DNA from: JAHBVL01 sp964461025
GTDB lineage: Bacteria; Chloroflexota; Chloroflexia; Thermomicrobiales; UBA6265
DNA length: 64,000 nucleotides
Direction: 5' to 3'
Assembly: GCA_964461025.1 (NCBI GenBank)
Contig: CAYWSE010000003.1
Coordinates: forward strand, 20,775 to 84,774
In this document: in pieces, positions 23,570-32,203 of the stretch
How the letters are laid out: the number at the start of each line of letters is the position of its first letter
How positions within the stretch are numbered: position 1 is the stretch's first letter
Notes under the pieces: model-generated
Told to the model about the DNA's origin: nothing
Databases searched by the model: none
The model's input: only the letters and a program-made list of their open reading frames with translations
Translations under genes and position numbers: made by a program

Positions 23570-25558
23570 ATGCCATTTCCCGACTTCACTGGTGAGCTTG
23601 CGGCGACCGAGTCTCCCGCCGAACCACACTCTGGTCCTGAGGTCGCGCCTCCTCGCAGAGCAGGCACGTGGTGGAGACTTTTTACCAAACGCAAAGTCGC
23701 TACGATCGGCCTGATCGGCTTCTTGCTGATCGTTGCTATTGCGGTATTTGCTCCTCTCATTGCTCCACACGACCCACTGAAGCAGAATCTGGGCGACAAC
23801 TTCAAGCCGCCAATGTGGAAAGAAGGGGGCACATCGGAATACCCGTTTGGGACCGACCCGCTTGGCAGGGACCTGCTGAGCAGGTTGATCTACGGAGCGC
23901 GGTACTCGCTGGCGATCAGTGTTGGCGCCGTCATCGTTGGCGGACTTTTGGGGTTCGCCACGGGTCTCATAGCCGGTTTCTATGGAGGATGGACCGATAC
24001 GCTGCTGATGCGCCTCGGTGACATCCAGCTTGCCTTTCCGTTTGTGCTCTTTGCGATCGCCATCCTGGCTGTTTCGCCTAATCGCACCGTCTGGCATCTC
24101 ATCGCGGTGCTCGGCCTTTCCAGCTGGGTGATCTACGCCAGGGTCGTGCGAAGCCGGGTGCTGACGGAGCGATCCAAAGACTACGCGCGTGCCGCCACAG
24201 CGATTGGCGCCTCCCGCGCGCGGGTGCTGCGGAAATACGTCTTGCCGAACGTCTGGCAAGCCCTTCCCCCGATTGCATTGCTCAATCTGGCCTTCTTCGT
24301 CATCGTCGAATCGCTTTTGAGTTTTTTGTCGCTCGGGTTGAGTCCTCCGACGCCGTCGTGGGGCTCGATCCTTGCCGATGGGCGCCAGTACATGATGCTC
24401 GACCCGTGGATGGCGCTCCTTCCCGGATTCGCGATCATCATCACAGTCATCACCATCAGCCTGGCGGCGGATGGGTTCGCCGACCTTCTCGACCCGAAGC
24501 TGAAGCACGGAACGTTTCGCCGCAGCCCATTGAAGGCGCCCCCGCCCGCAATACCGTCGACCGCTGACTCTGACGCACTTCTCTCTCTCCGATCGGTTTC
24601 GACGACCTTCGAGCTGGACGATGCCTCCGTCCGCGCCGTGGACAACCTTTCGTTCGAACTGAACCGCGGCAACGTTCTGGGAATTGTGGGAGAAAGTGGC
24701 TCCGGCAAGTCCACACTTGGACTGTCGATCATCCAGCTTCTCGACGCCCCTGGACGGGTGACCGACGGGAGCATCCTCTTCGACGGCAACGACCTCGCTC
24801 GCCTTGCCAACAAGGAGATGGCGACGGTCCGCGGCGACCGAATCGGCATGATTTTTCAGGACCCTGGCAATTCGCTGACGCCAGTGCTGACAACCGGCTA
24901 TCAGCTCGAAGAAGCCGCACGGAAGACCGGAAAGATACCGAGGGGACAAACGCGCAGCGCGGCGATCGAAGCATTGCGATCGGTAGGCATTGCGGAACCT
25001 GAGCGCGTCGTGCGCGCATACCCATTTGAGTTGAGCGGCGGCATGCAGCAGCGAGTCATGATCGCCCTGGCGATGATCGGAACCCCGGAGCTGCTCATTC
25101 TCGATGAACCGACTTCGGCGCTCGATGTCACGACGCAGGCGCAACTTCTCGACGAGCTCGATCGGCTGCGACGCGAGCGCGACCTGACCATGATCTTCAT
25201 CACGCACGACATCGCGTTGCTCTCCGGTTTCGCCGACGACATTCTGGTCATGTACGCCGGCCGCATGTGCGAAATCGGACCGGCTGAGCAGATCATCAAC
25301 CAACCACAACATCCCTACGCCCGGGCGCTCCTCGATGCTGTCGAGCTGGCAGATGCTCCCGGAACGAACCGGCTCTCGGCGATTCCCGGCGACCCGCCCG
25401 ATCTCTCGAATGTCGGGCGGGGCTGCCCTTTTGCGAATCGATGCGGTTTCGCCATGCCAATCTGCCGCGAGGTGGACCCTGTCGCGGTAGTGGTCGGAGA
25501 GAATCACCTCTCCGTGTGCCACCTGCATGCTCAAGCGAATCAGGAGCCGGCGGCATGA
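23570..25558 (+). CDS. Fused DppC-like permease and DppD-like ATPase
   Basis: This 662-residue protein joins two subunits. Residues 1-310 are a DppC permease: a soluble N terminus, VATIGLIGFLLIVAIAVFAPLI, GTDPLGRDLLSRLIYGAR and the docking loop YARAATAIGASRARVL. It ends FADLLDPKLKHGTFRR. A short Pro-rich linker leads to the ATPase (from about 335), with Walker A GESGSGKST near 374, Q-loop MIFQDPGNSLTP, signature LSGGMQQRV, Walker B LLILDEPTSALD and a C-terminal Oligo_HPY region with a Cys-containing GCPFANRCGFAMPICR segment. No stop or frameshift separates the halves. Such fusions are known for this family in Actinobacteria and related groups. It overlaps the following ATPase gene by four bases. 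Confidence 0.93.
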   Translation: MPFPDFTGELAATESPAEPHSGPEVAPPRRAGTWWRLFTKRKVATIGLIGFLLIVAIAVFAPLIAPHDPLKQNLGDNFKPPMWKEGGTSEYPFGTDPLGRDLLSRLIYGARYSLAISVGAVIVGGLLGFATGLIAGFYGGWTDTLLMRLGDIQLAFPFVLFAIAILAVSPNRTVWHLIAVLGLSSWVIYARVVRSRVLTERSKDYARAATAIGASRARVLRKYVLPNVWQALPPIALLNLAFFVIVESLLSFLSLGLSPPTPSWGSILADGRQYMMLDPWMALLPGFAIIITVITISLAADGFADLLDPKLKHGTFRRSPLKAPPPAIPSTADSDALLSLRSVSTTFELDDASVRAVDNLSFELNRGNVLGIVGESGSGKSTLGLSIIQLLDAPGRVTDGSILFDGNDLARLANKEMATVRGDRIGMIFQDPGNSLTPVLTTGYQLEEAARKTGKIPRGQTRSAAIEALRSVGIAEPERVVRAYPFELSGGMQQRVMIALAMIGTPELLILDEPTSALDVTTQAQLLDELDRLRRERDLTMIFITHDIALLSGFADDILVMYAGRMCEIGPAEQIINQPQHPYARALLDAVELADAPGTNRLSAIPGDPPDLSNVGRGCPFANRCGFAMPICREVDPVAVVVGENHLSVCHLHAQANQEPAA

Positions 25559-26553
25559 GCGAACCCTTGCTTCAGGTCAGCCAGCTGACCAGGCACTATG
25601 CGATCAAGCGCGGGCTGCTCGGCCGGGATCATGCGACGCTCAAGGCTGTTGACGGCGTCTCGTTCGACGTGAACCCCGGAGAAACAGTGGGAATCGTCGG
25701 TGAGAGCGGCTGCGGCAAGTCGACGCTGGCCAGAACGCTTCTCTGGCTCGACAAACCGACATCGGGCACGGTGACGTTCGACGGAGAGGTGGTGACAGGC
25801 GACTCCGTTGACAAGCTGCGACGCCAGATGCAGATTGTCTTTCAGGATCCCTACACATCGCTGCCGCCCCGGATGACGGCGAACGACATCGTTGCCGACC
25901 CGATTCAGATCCACACCCGGCAGACCGATCGTGAAATTCGCCAGCGGGTCAGTCACCTCCTTTCCGAGGTTGGCATCAATCCCGACCGGGGCAATCAATA
26001 CCCCTTCCAGTTCAGTGGCGGTCAGCGACAACGCATCGGCATCGCCCGGGCTTTGGCGGTCGATCCGCGACTGCTGATCCTCGACGAAGCCGTATCGGCG
26101 CTCGATGTCTCGGTGCAAAGCCAGATTCTGAATTTGTTGCAGGACCTGCAGGATGCCCATCAACTCGCCTATCTGTTCATCTCCCACGATCTCGGCGTCG
26201 TTCGGTATCTGAGCGATCGCGTGCTGGTGATGTATCTGGGCAAGGTGGTCGAAGAGGGACCGGCGTCAGCCCTCTACGACGAGCCGCACCATCCCTATAC
26301 GAGAGCGCTGCTTTCGGCGGTTCCCAGCCTGCGGGGCGGGCGTGCGGAGCGCGTCAAACTGGCAGGTGAGCCACCAACGCCGACCAACCCTCCGTCAGGC
26401 TGCGCGTTCCATCCTCGCTGCCCCATGGCCCAGCCGGTTTGCTCGACCGAGACTCCACATTTGCGACCAACAGACCCAGGCAGAAGATCGGCGTGTCATT
26501 TTGCTGAGCAGCTGATCGACGGCAGACCATCCATCAATGGAAAAGTTCCCTGA
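25555..26553 (+). CDS. Peptide ABC transporter ATP-binding protein (DppF-like)
   Basis: This 332-residue ATPase has Walker A GESGCGKST near 52, Q-loop IVFQDPYTSLPPRM, signature FSGGQRQRI, Walker B LLILDEAVSALDVS and FISHDLGVVRYLSD. It ends with an Oligo_HPY tail holding GCAFHPRCPMAQPVC. It should pair with the ATPase half of the preceding fusion to form the asymmetric Dpp-type motor. The ATG is inside the stop region of the fusion gene (ATGA overlap). In-frame sequence upstream to 25441 overlaps the fusion gene in another frame and is not used. Confidence 0.94.
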   Translation: MSEPLLQVSQLTRHYAIKRGLLGRDHATLKAVDGVSFDVNPGETVGIVGESGCGKSTLARTLLWLDKPTSGTVTFDGEVVTGDSVDKLRRQMQIVFQDPYTSLPPRMTANDIVADPIQIHTRQTDREIRQRVSHLLSEVGINPDRGNQYPFQFSGGQRQRIGIARALAVDPRLLILDEAVSALDVSVQSQILNLLQDLQDAHQLAYLFISHDLGVVRYLSDRVLVMYLGKVVEEGPASALYDEPHHPYTRALLSAVPSLRGGRAERVKLAGEPPTPTNPPSGCAFHPRCPMAQPVCSTETPHLRPTDPGRRSACHFAEQLIDGRPSINGKVP

Positions 26554-26631
26554 GACGCGATAGACGGCGATAATGCTCTGAATGGCCGTGTTCGTGCACC
26601 ACGGCAAAAGCAACAGGAGGAGAATAGGTTC

Positions 26632-27666
26632 GTGCCGGAAACGACAATCAACGAGATTCGGCGTCGTGTCGCAGAGCTTCCTCGCGTCTCGCTGGCGCTG
26701 CTGCCGACCCCGATGCACGATGCGCCCCGTCTGGCCGAAGCGATCGGCGTCAAGCGCCTGCTGATCAAGCGCGACGATCTGACCGGGTTGGCCTTTGGCG
26801 GCAACAAGACTCGCAATCTCGAGTTCCGGATGGCCGACGCGGTCGGTCAGGGCGCCGATGTCTTTATCGCCGGACTGGAGGCGCAATCGAACTCAGCGCG
26901 GCAAGTAACGGCGGCGGCGAACATCCTCGGAATGAAGCCGATCCTCGTGCTCCGGCACGATCGGGACTGGGGTTGGCAGGGCAATCTGCTGATCGACCGC
27001 CTTCTCGGCGCGGATATCCGCTTCGTCGAAAGCTCCAGCAAGACTGAAATGGATCAGGCCCTGAGGGATGTCGAGGCAGAGCAGCGGGATCTTGGATTCA
27101 AGCCGTTTGTGATGAACCACCAGGCCTCGTTTGCGATCGGTTCGGCCCTGGCCTACCTCCTCTGCTCGCTGGAAATCGTCGAGCAAGCAGAATCACTCGG
27201 CGCCGATCCCGATTTCGTCTACATGGCCTCCGGGAACAAAGGACATACAGGGCTCGTCCTCGGCAGGCACCTCCTGAATGCGCGATGGCGACCAGTGGCC
27301 ATCAGTCAGCACTATTCGAACGATCGCGTCAGCGGCGCGATCGCCGGAGCGCAGGATGCGGCTCGGTCGATCGGACTCGATGTCACCATCGCCGAGTCGG
27401 AGATCGAGAGTTATGACGACTACGTCGTCACGGCATACGGACTTCCCTCCCCCGCGGGCATGGATGCGCTCTCCCTGGCGGCGCGGACCGAAGGACTGCT
27501 GCTCGATCCGATCTACACCGCCAAGGCGATGGCCGGACTGATCGATCATGTCAAAACTGGCAGAGTCTCATCCGACAGCACGGTGGTTTTCGTGCACACG
27601 GGTGGACAGGCGGCGCTTTTCGCCTGGAAGGATGAGTTGTTGGCGGCACTGGGGGACGAGGGATAG
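26632..27666 (+). CDS. D-cysteine desulfhydrase / ACC deaminase family PLP enzyme
   Basis: This 344-residue fold-type II PLP enzyme has the lysine motif LAFGGNKTRNLEF near residue 52, preceded by LLIKRDDLTG. EAQSNSARQVTAAANILGM and a phosphate-binding ASGNKGHTGLVLG follow, the latter replacing the usual SGGTxAG. The family covers D-cysteine desulfhydrase, 1-aminocyclopropane-1-carboxylate deaminase and L-cysteate lyase. The altered phosphate loop may mean a different substrate. The GTG start has CAGGAGGAG upstream. It follows the dpp-like operon on the same strand with a 78-base gap, so the importer may supply its amino-acid-like substrate. Confidence 0.82.
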   Translation: MPETTINEIRRRVAELPRVSLALLPTPMHDAPRLAEAIGVKRLLIKRDDLTGLAFGGNKTRNLEFRMADAVGQGADVFIAGLEAQSNSARQVTAAANILGMKPILVLRHDRDWGWQGNLLIDRLLGADIRFVESSSKTEMDQALRDVEAEQRDLGFKPFVMNHQASFAIGSALAYLLCSLEIVEQAESLGADPDFVYMASGNKGHTGLVLGRHLLNARWRPVAISQHYSNDRVSGAIAGAQDAARSIGLDVTIAESEIESYDDYVVTAYGLPSPAGMDALSLAARTEGLLLDPIYTAKAMAGLIDHVKTGRVSSDSTVVFVHTGGQAALFAWKDELLAALGDEG

Positions 27667-27752
27667 GCAAAGGGCAAAAAGTGTAAGCGTGTTGCGGCGT
27701 TCGAGCTCTGAGTAAAGGACGGCTCCGCCTTTCCGCGTCTTCGCCTATCCGC

Positions 27753-28682
27753 CTACCGCAGCTCCCGCATGCGCGGGTCGAGGGCGTCGCGAAGACTGTC
27801 GCCGACCAGATTGAATCCCAGCACGACGAGCGCGATCGCTAATCCGGGGAAGAGGACAAGGTGCGGAGCGGTCGACATGTAGCTACGGCCGCGGCTGAGC
27901 ATCGAACCCCACTCCGGCGTCGGTGGCTGAACGCCAAGACCGAGAAAGCCGAGAGCCGCGGCGATTAGAATCGTGCTGCCGATACCCAGTGACGCCTGCA
28001 CGATGAGCGGAGGCAGGGAATTGGGCAGGATGTGCCGCGCCAGCACCCTCGCCTGCCCAGCGCCCGCAACCTGTGCAGCCGAAACGAAATCCTGTTCGCG
28101 CAGTGTCAGCGCGATCGCGCGCGTCAGTCTGGCAAAGAGAGGGATAGTCGTCACGGCGACGGCGATGATCACGCTCCAGATGCCGGAACCGAGCACGCTG
28201 ACGATCGCCACCGCCAGCACGAATGTCGGCACGACCATCAGCACGTCGACCACGCGCATGCTGATCGAATCCCACCAACCACTGCGGTATCCGGCGACCA
28301 GCCCGATCGGCACACCGACGAGCATGGCGATGCCGATCGCCAGGACGCCCATCACCAGCGAATATCGAGCGCCGACCGCCAATCTGGTCAGCATGTCGCG
28401 CCCCACATCGTCGGTTCCCAAAGGATGCGTCCAGGATGGCGAAGCAAGTTTCAGCTCGAGCTGTGGCTGGTCGTAAGGATACGGTGTCCAGACGTACGTT
28501 GATGCCGCGATCAGCAGGAAGCCCAGGAGAATCAGCCCGCCGAGCAGCCCTAATCTGTCGCGCCTGAGTCTGCCCCAGGAGCGTCGCCACGCGGATTCAG
28601 GCTTCAGAGGCACCGTTAGGTCGAGTGCCGCGGTCGTCACCACGTCAGGACCCGTACCGGACTCGCGGGTCGAAGACCGCAT
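27753..28682 (-). CDS. Peptide-type ABC permease (DppC-like), second system
   Basis: This protein of up to 309 residues has a soluble N terminus, a first membrane segment (LGLLGGLILLGFLLIA), then HPLGTDDVGRDMLTRLAVGARYS, about five more segments and the docking loop FVSAAQVAGAGQARVLARHIL. The family-typical GFNLVGDSLRDALDPRMRELR ends it. It is the partner of the DppB-like gene upstream. The frame opens at 28682, overlapping that gene by 38 bases. A GTG at 28643, right after the upstream stop, is the alternative start. No ATPase gene is in this operon. Confidence 0.9.
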   Translation of the reverse strand: MRSSTRESGTGPDVVTTAALDLTVPLKPESAWRRSWGRLRRDRLGLLGGLILLGFLLIAASTYVWTPYPYDQPQLELKLASPSWTHPLGTDDVGRDMLTRLAVGARYSLVMGVLAIGIAMLVGVPIGLVAGYRSGWWDSISMRVVDVLMVVPTFVLAVAIVSVLGSGIWSVIIAVAVTTIPLFARLTRAIALTLREQDFVSAAQVAGAGQARVLARHILPNSLPPLIVQASLGIGSTILIAAALGFLGLGVQPPTPEWGSMLSRGRSYMSTAPHLVLFPGLAIALVVLGFNLVGDSLRDALDPRMRELR

Positions 28683-29568
28683 AGAGCACGTCGACCGCGA
28701 GATTGACGAGGAGCATGAGCACGGCGAAAACGAGCACGATCGCCTGAATCAGCGGGTAGTCGCGCTGCTGGATCGACTCGAACATCAGGCGACCGAGTCC
28801 CGGCCAGGCGAAGACCGCCTCAACGACGAGTGAGCCACCCAGCAGATAACCCAGCTGCATCCCGGCCACCGTGAGGGTTGGAATCATCGCGTTGCGCAAT
28901 GCGTGGCTTGTCACCACGACCCGTTCGCGCAGCCCCTTGGCGCGGGCAGTGCGAACGTAGTCCGCCGAAAGCACGCCGAGCATCGTCGAGCGCGTCATCC
29001 GGGCGAGCACCGCCATTTGGTTCGCTGCCAAGGTCATGGCAGGAAGGATGATTGCGGCTCGTTCGTTGTACCCGGCGACAGGGAGGACTCCCAGGCGCAC
29101 GGAAAAGAAGGTGATCAGCATCAGCCCAAGCCAGAAACTCGGCAATGACACGCCAAGCACCGCAACGAACATGCTGATGCGATCGAGAATCGATCCCGGC
29201 CAGAGCGCCGAAACGACCCCCGCCGTGATGCCGACGGTGAGCGCGATCGCCATGGCCGCAACGGCAAGCGTCAGCGTGTTCGGCAGCCGGTCGAGCAACG
29301 GTTCGAGTGCGTTTTGCTGATAGACGCGCGACTTCCCGAAATCACCACGCAGGAGATCGCTCAGATAGGACATGTATTGCGAGAAGATCGAGTCGTTGAG
29401 ACCCATATCCTCCCGGATCGTCGCGATCGCCTCCTCCGTCGCCGCATCACCCGCCATCAATCTCGCCGGGTCTCCCGGCACGAGCCGGAAAATGACGAAG
29501 ACCAGGGTCAATGCCACCCAGATGGTGGGGATGAACAGGAGGAGTCTGCGAAGAAGATAGGTGGCCAT
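28645..29568 (-). CDS. Peptide-type ABC permease (DppB-like), second system
   Basis: This 307-residue protein has the DppB layout. It opens with YLLRRLLLFIPTIWVALTLVFVIFRLVPGDPARLM, whose LVPGDP motif closely matches the first system. A loop with GDFGKSRVYQQNA follows, then several membrane segments. The docking loop is VRTARAKGLRERVVVTSHALRNAMIP, and the end is AVDVLYAVFDPRVRYGS. It lies between the binding-protein gene, from which a hairpin separates it, and the DppC-like gene. Confidence 0.93.
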   Translation of the reverse strand: MATYLLRRLLLFIPTIWVALTLVFVIFRLVPGDPARLMAGDAATEEAIATIREDMGLNDSIFSQYMSYLSDLLRGDFGKSRVYQQNALEPLLDRLPNTLTLAVAAMAIALTVGITAGVVSALWPGSILDRISMFVAVLGVSLPSFWLGLMLITFFSVRLGVLPVAGYNERAAIILPAMTLAANQMAVLARMTRSTMLGVLSADYVRTARAKGLRERVVVTSHALRNAMIPTLTVAGMQLGYLLGGSLVVEAVFAWPGLGRLMFESIQQRDYPLIQAIVLVFAVLMLLVNLAVDVLYAVFDPRVRYGS

Positions 29569-29589
29569 GCGATCAGCGTTTCTCGCTCA

Positions 29590-29619
29590 TCGACTCGCCC
29601 CCTTCCGGGGACGAGTCGA
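29590..29619 (-). terminator. Intra-operon hairpin in the second peptide ABC operon
   Basis: TCGACTCG and CGAGTCGA form an 8-base stem, continued after one mismatch by CCCC/GGGG around the loop TTCC. It sits between the binding-protein and DppB-like genes, exactly as the hairpin at 22608-22634 does in the other operon. The likely role is partial termination or mRNA stabilisation. Confidence 0.65.
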
Positions 29620-29658
29620 CGGGCATACCTTCAAAAAATGCTGGCCCGAGAAGCTCGA

Positions 29659-31284
29659 TCAGCCTTTGGACGCTTCACGCACCACGGTAAAGACTGTCGG
29701 CCAGCTGTAGACATCCTGGACGTTGGATCGCGCGCCGACCAGCAGTTCGTTGCTGTAAAGCCAGATCATCGGTGCGTCGTCCCAAATCAGCTGTTGGGCC
29801 TGACCGAAAATCTCGAGCCGGGCATCGGTGTCGACGGTCGTCAGCCCCTGCGCCAGGAGCTCATCGACCTCGGGATTGCGATACCACATCAGGTTCCAGA
29901 CCGGTGGCGCCGCGGCGGCATCTTCGTTCGAGCGGAAGACGGCGTTCAGGTGGTAGCCAATGTCGCCGTTCGACGGGTTGAACCCGAAAATGAGCATGTC
30001 GTATTCGGCCTCGTCCTGGGGCAGCTTGAAGTAGTCCCAGCGAGACGCGGCCTCCACCTGCCAGATTTCGACTTCGCATCCGACGGCCCGCAAATCCGCC
30101 TGGGCGGCCTCGACGACCTGAATGTCCTTCGGATATTCGCCGACCGCGGTATTGAGCGTGAAACTCAGACGGACGCCGTCCTTTTCACGCACGCCACCGT
30201 CGCCTTCGACCCATCCGGCATCGGTCAACATCTGCGCAGCCAGCTCCGGATCGTAGGGATACTCGCCGGCCGAAATGTGGCCCTGGATCGTGGAAGCCGC
30301 CGGAGAGTCGAGCACGACCGCGTGGCCAAGGAAGAGATTGTCAACGATCGACTGCTTGTTTACGGCGTGGTTGAGCGCTTTGCGGACGTTGACGTCCTGG
30401 AAGATTTCGCGGGTCAGGTTCATTTCCAGCCAGAATGTACGAAGTCCGGGTCGCTGCAACATTTGCAGGTCGCCACCGGCGGCGAAACGCTCGACGTCTT
30501 CGGGCGGGACATCGTTGGTGAGATCGGCTTCACCCGTTTCCACGAGAAGAACGCGCGATGCGACCTCCGGGGTGGCGCGGAAGATGATCTTCTCGAGCTT
30601 CGCGGGATCTCCGAAGAAACCAGGATTGGCGACGAGGGTCAGCTCGGTGCCGGGCGTGAAACTCTCCAGCATGTAGGGTCCGGTGCCGACCGGATTCTGG
30701 GCGAACGCCTCGCCATGCTCTTCGAGGGCGGCTGGACTGGGAATCCCGCCCGAACCGTGGGCCAGATAGTTCAGCATCGGACCGAATGGCTCGGCGGTGA
30801 CCAGATCGACGGTGTACTCGTCGACCACATTCACCGCTGAAATGTGCGCCCACAGGCTGGCGTTGGGGGAAGCGGTGTCGGGATTCTGGATGCGAGCGAT
30901 GTGCGCTGCCACGGCATCGGCATTGAAGTCCGTGCCGTCATGGAAGGTGACGCCCTGCCGCAGGGCAAAGGTCCAGGTCAGGCCGTCCTCCGATTGCGTC
31001 CAAGATTCGGCCAGCGCTGGCACGATGGCCAGATCACGATCGAAGGTGACGAGATTGTTGTAGATGGCGAAAACGGCTTCGTAGCCGGCCGGATATCCCT
31101 GCGGATTGACCGAATCGAGCGAGGTGATCGGCGCGCTCTGCGCATAGACCAGCTCCCCGCTTGCTTCCTGCAGCGCCACCGCAAATGCGTCGCTGGTCGT
31201 GACGATTGTGGCGCCGGCGGCAACCGCCGCCGTACCCGCGAGCACCTGCCTTCGCGTCAGCTTCCTGTTCTGATGCCTGTTCAC
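29659..31284 (-). CDS. Peptide/nickel-type ABC substrate-binding protein, second system
   Basis: This 541-residue SBP_bac_5 protein has a Tat signal (KLTRRQVLAG followed by an Ala-rich core). The mature part has LAESWTQSEDGLTWTFALRQ, GVTFHDGTDFNADAVAAH, NPVGTGPYMLESF and VNVRKALNHAVNKQSIV. Its start overlaps the stop of the GntR regulator gene by four bases, so regulator and binding protein are translated together. A 508-residue open frame on the opposite strand is a shadow of this gene. Ligand unknown. Confidence 0.92.
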   Translation of the reverse strand: MNRHQNRKLTRRQVLAGTAAVAAGATIVTTSDAFAVALQEASGELVYAQSAPITSLDSVNPQGYPAGYEAVFAIYNNLVTFDRDLAIVPALAESWTQSEDGLTWTFALRQGVTFHDGTDFNADAVAAHIARIQNPDTASPNASLWAHISAVNVVDEYTVDLVTAEPFGPMLNYLAHGSGGIPSPAALEEHGEAFAQNPVGTGPYMLESFTPGTELTLVANPGFFGDPAKLEKIIFRATPEVASRVLLVETGEADLTNDVPPEDVERFAAGGDLQMLQRPGLRTFWLEMNLTREIFQDVNVRKALNHAVNKQSIVDNLFLGHAVVLDSPAASTIQGHISAGEYPYDPELAAQMLTDAGWVEGDGGVREKDGVRLSFTLNTAVGEYPKDIQVVEAAQADLRAVGCEVEIWQVEAASRWDYFKLPQDEAEYDMLIFGFNPSNGDIGYHLNAVFRSNEDAAAAPPVWNLMWYRNPEVDELLAQGLTTVDTDARLEIFGQAQQLIWDDAPMIWLYSNELLVGARSNVQDVYSWPTVFTVVREASKG

Positions 31285-32099
31285 GCCGAAACCTCCTGAC
31301 GTAATACGCTGAGCATTCCACCGGGCGGGAATGCTCCCTGCAACTGCCGGTTCGTTTGTCCTCCTGGAGCAAAAACCTCGAACGAAAAGGCGTAACGGTC
31401 ACTGCGAAAAACCGATCGCGTCGCGTCGATCGCCCGGCTCTCGGTGTAGACCGCGTAGTCATTGATCAGCACGGGATCGCCCGAACCGATGTGCAGGATG
31501 CGGGCCTGCTCGCGCGTTGCCGCTGCGGCACTGATGCGCAATTTGCTGCTCTCGACCGTGACGCCGAGCTGCTGTTCGTAGAGCGCCGTCAGCGAGGCGC
31601 TGGTGAGGTCGAGCGCATCGAGGAGCGCGAGAAAGTCGGGATGAATCCAGCGAGACTCGATCCATAGCGGCTCTCCAGCCACGGACCCCGCCCGGCGAAT
31701 ACGCGTCGATTCGATACCGGGTGCGACGTTTAGCAGCTGGGCGATCCGTTGGGGAGCAGGGAACGCTTCGACCGACAGGAGCTCGATTGTCGGCGCGCCG
31801 GCCTGCTGAATGAGGTCTTCTTCGAACCCGAGAAGCTGGCTTGAGTGACGCTCGATCTGCCGAGCCGACGCCTGAGCGGTGACGAAGGTGCCGCTCCCCC
31901 GCCTTGAGGAAATCAGACCGTCTTCCTCCAGCCGCTTGAGAGCGGTACGCACGGTCACCCGGCTCACCTCGTAGGTCTCCATGAGCTCGGATTCGGTCGG
32001 CAATTTCTCGCCAGACCGGTACACTCCCGACTCGATGGCGGAGCGGAGCTGCAATTCGAGCTGGTGGTAGAGGGGGACCGGGACCTTGCGTTCCAACAT
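31281..32099 (-). CDS. GntR/HutC-family transcriptional regulator
   Basis: This 272-residue protein has an N-terminal winged helix (PLYHQLELQLRSAIESG, GEKLPTESELMETYEVSRVTVRTAL, GLISSRRGSGTFV) and a C-terminal UTRA ligand-binding domain with IESTRIRRAGSVAGEPLWIESRWIH. HutC-type regulators release DNA when they bind an effector, often the substrate of the neighbouring pathway. It heads the second peptide ABC operon. A sigma-70 promoter and a perfect palindrome lie right in front of it, which argues for autoregulation of the whole operon and probably of the divergent amidohydrolase gene. Confidence 0.92.
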   Translation of the reverse strand: MLERKVPVPLYHQLELQLRSAIESGVYRSGEKLPTESELMETYEVSRVTVRTALKRLEEDGLISSRRGSGTFVTAQASARQIERHSSQLLGFEEDLIQQAGAPTIELLSVEAFPAPQRIAQLLNVAPGIESTRIRRAGSVAGEPLWIESRWIHPDFLALLDALDLTSASLTALYEQQLGVTVESSKLRISAAAATREQARILHIGSGDPVLINDYAVYTESRAIDATRSVFRSDRYAFSFEVFAPGGQTNRQLQGAFPPGGMLSVLRQEVSA

Positions 32100-32115
32100 C
32101 GGCTTGACCCGCGAT

Positions 32116-32135
32116 TTATCCTAAAGATAGGATAA
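32116..32135. promoter_or_regulatory. Palindromic operator between gntR and the amidohydrolase
   Basis: TTATCCTA-N4-TAGGATAA is a perfect inverted repeat with 8-base arms. It abuts the -10 box of the gntR promoter, so a protein bound here would block initiation. The AT-rich site stands out from its GC-rich surroundings. GntR is the obvious candidate ligand. Confidence 0.7.
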
Positions 32136-32163
32136 CCATACGAATTCGGCGCGCCGCTGTCAA
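32135..32163 (-). promoter_or_regulatory. Sigma-70-type promoter of the gntR-ABC operon
   Basis: On the minus strand TTGACA (32163-32158) is followed after exactly 17 bases by TATGGT (32140-32135). This is the best sigma-70 match in the window. Transcription would start inside the adjacent palindrome and leave a leader of about 30 bases before the gntR ATG. Confidence 0.7.
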
Positions 32164-32203
32164 CAACGGCGGCGGAGATAGAGAGGCGAAGGTTGCGTTG
32201 GGG

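Noticed and set aside
23432..25534. Open frame of 700 codons on the minus strand
   Set aside because: It is antisense to the permease/ATPase fusion, whose motifs are intact. The antisense protein is Arg/Asp/His-rich with no recognisable domain, as expected from high-GC shadow frames.
27661..27750. GGATAGGC and GCCTATCC inverted repeat in a convergent gap
   Set aside because: The 8-base arms are 74 bases apart and the intervening sequence forms no stable stem, so it may be chance.
29314..30840. Open frame of 508 codons on the plus strand
   Set aside because: It is antisense to a clear SBP_bac_5 gene and part of its permease. No family features and no ribosome site.
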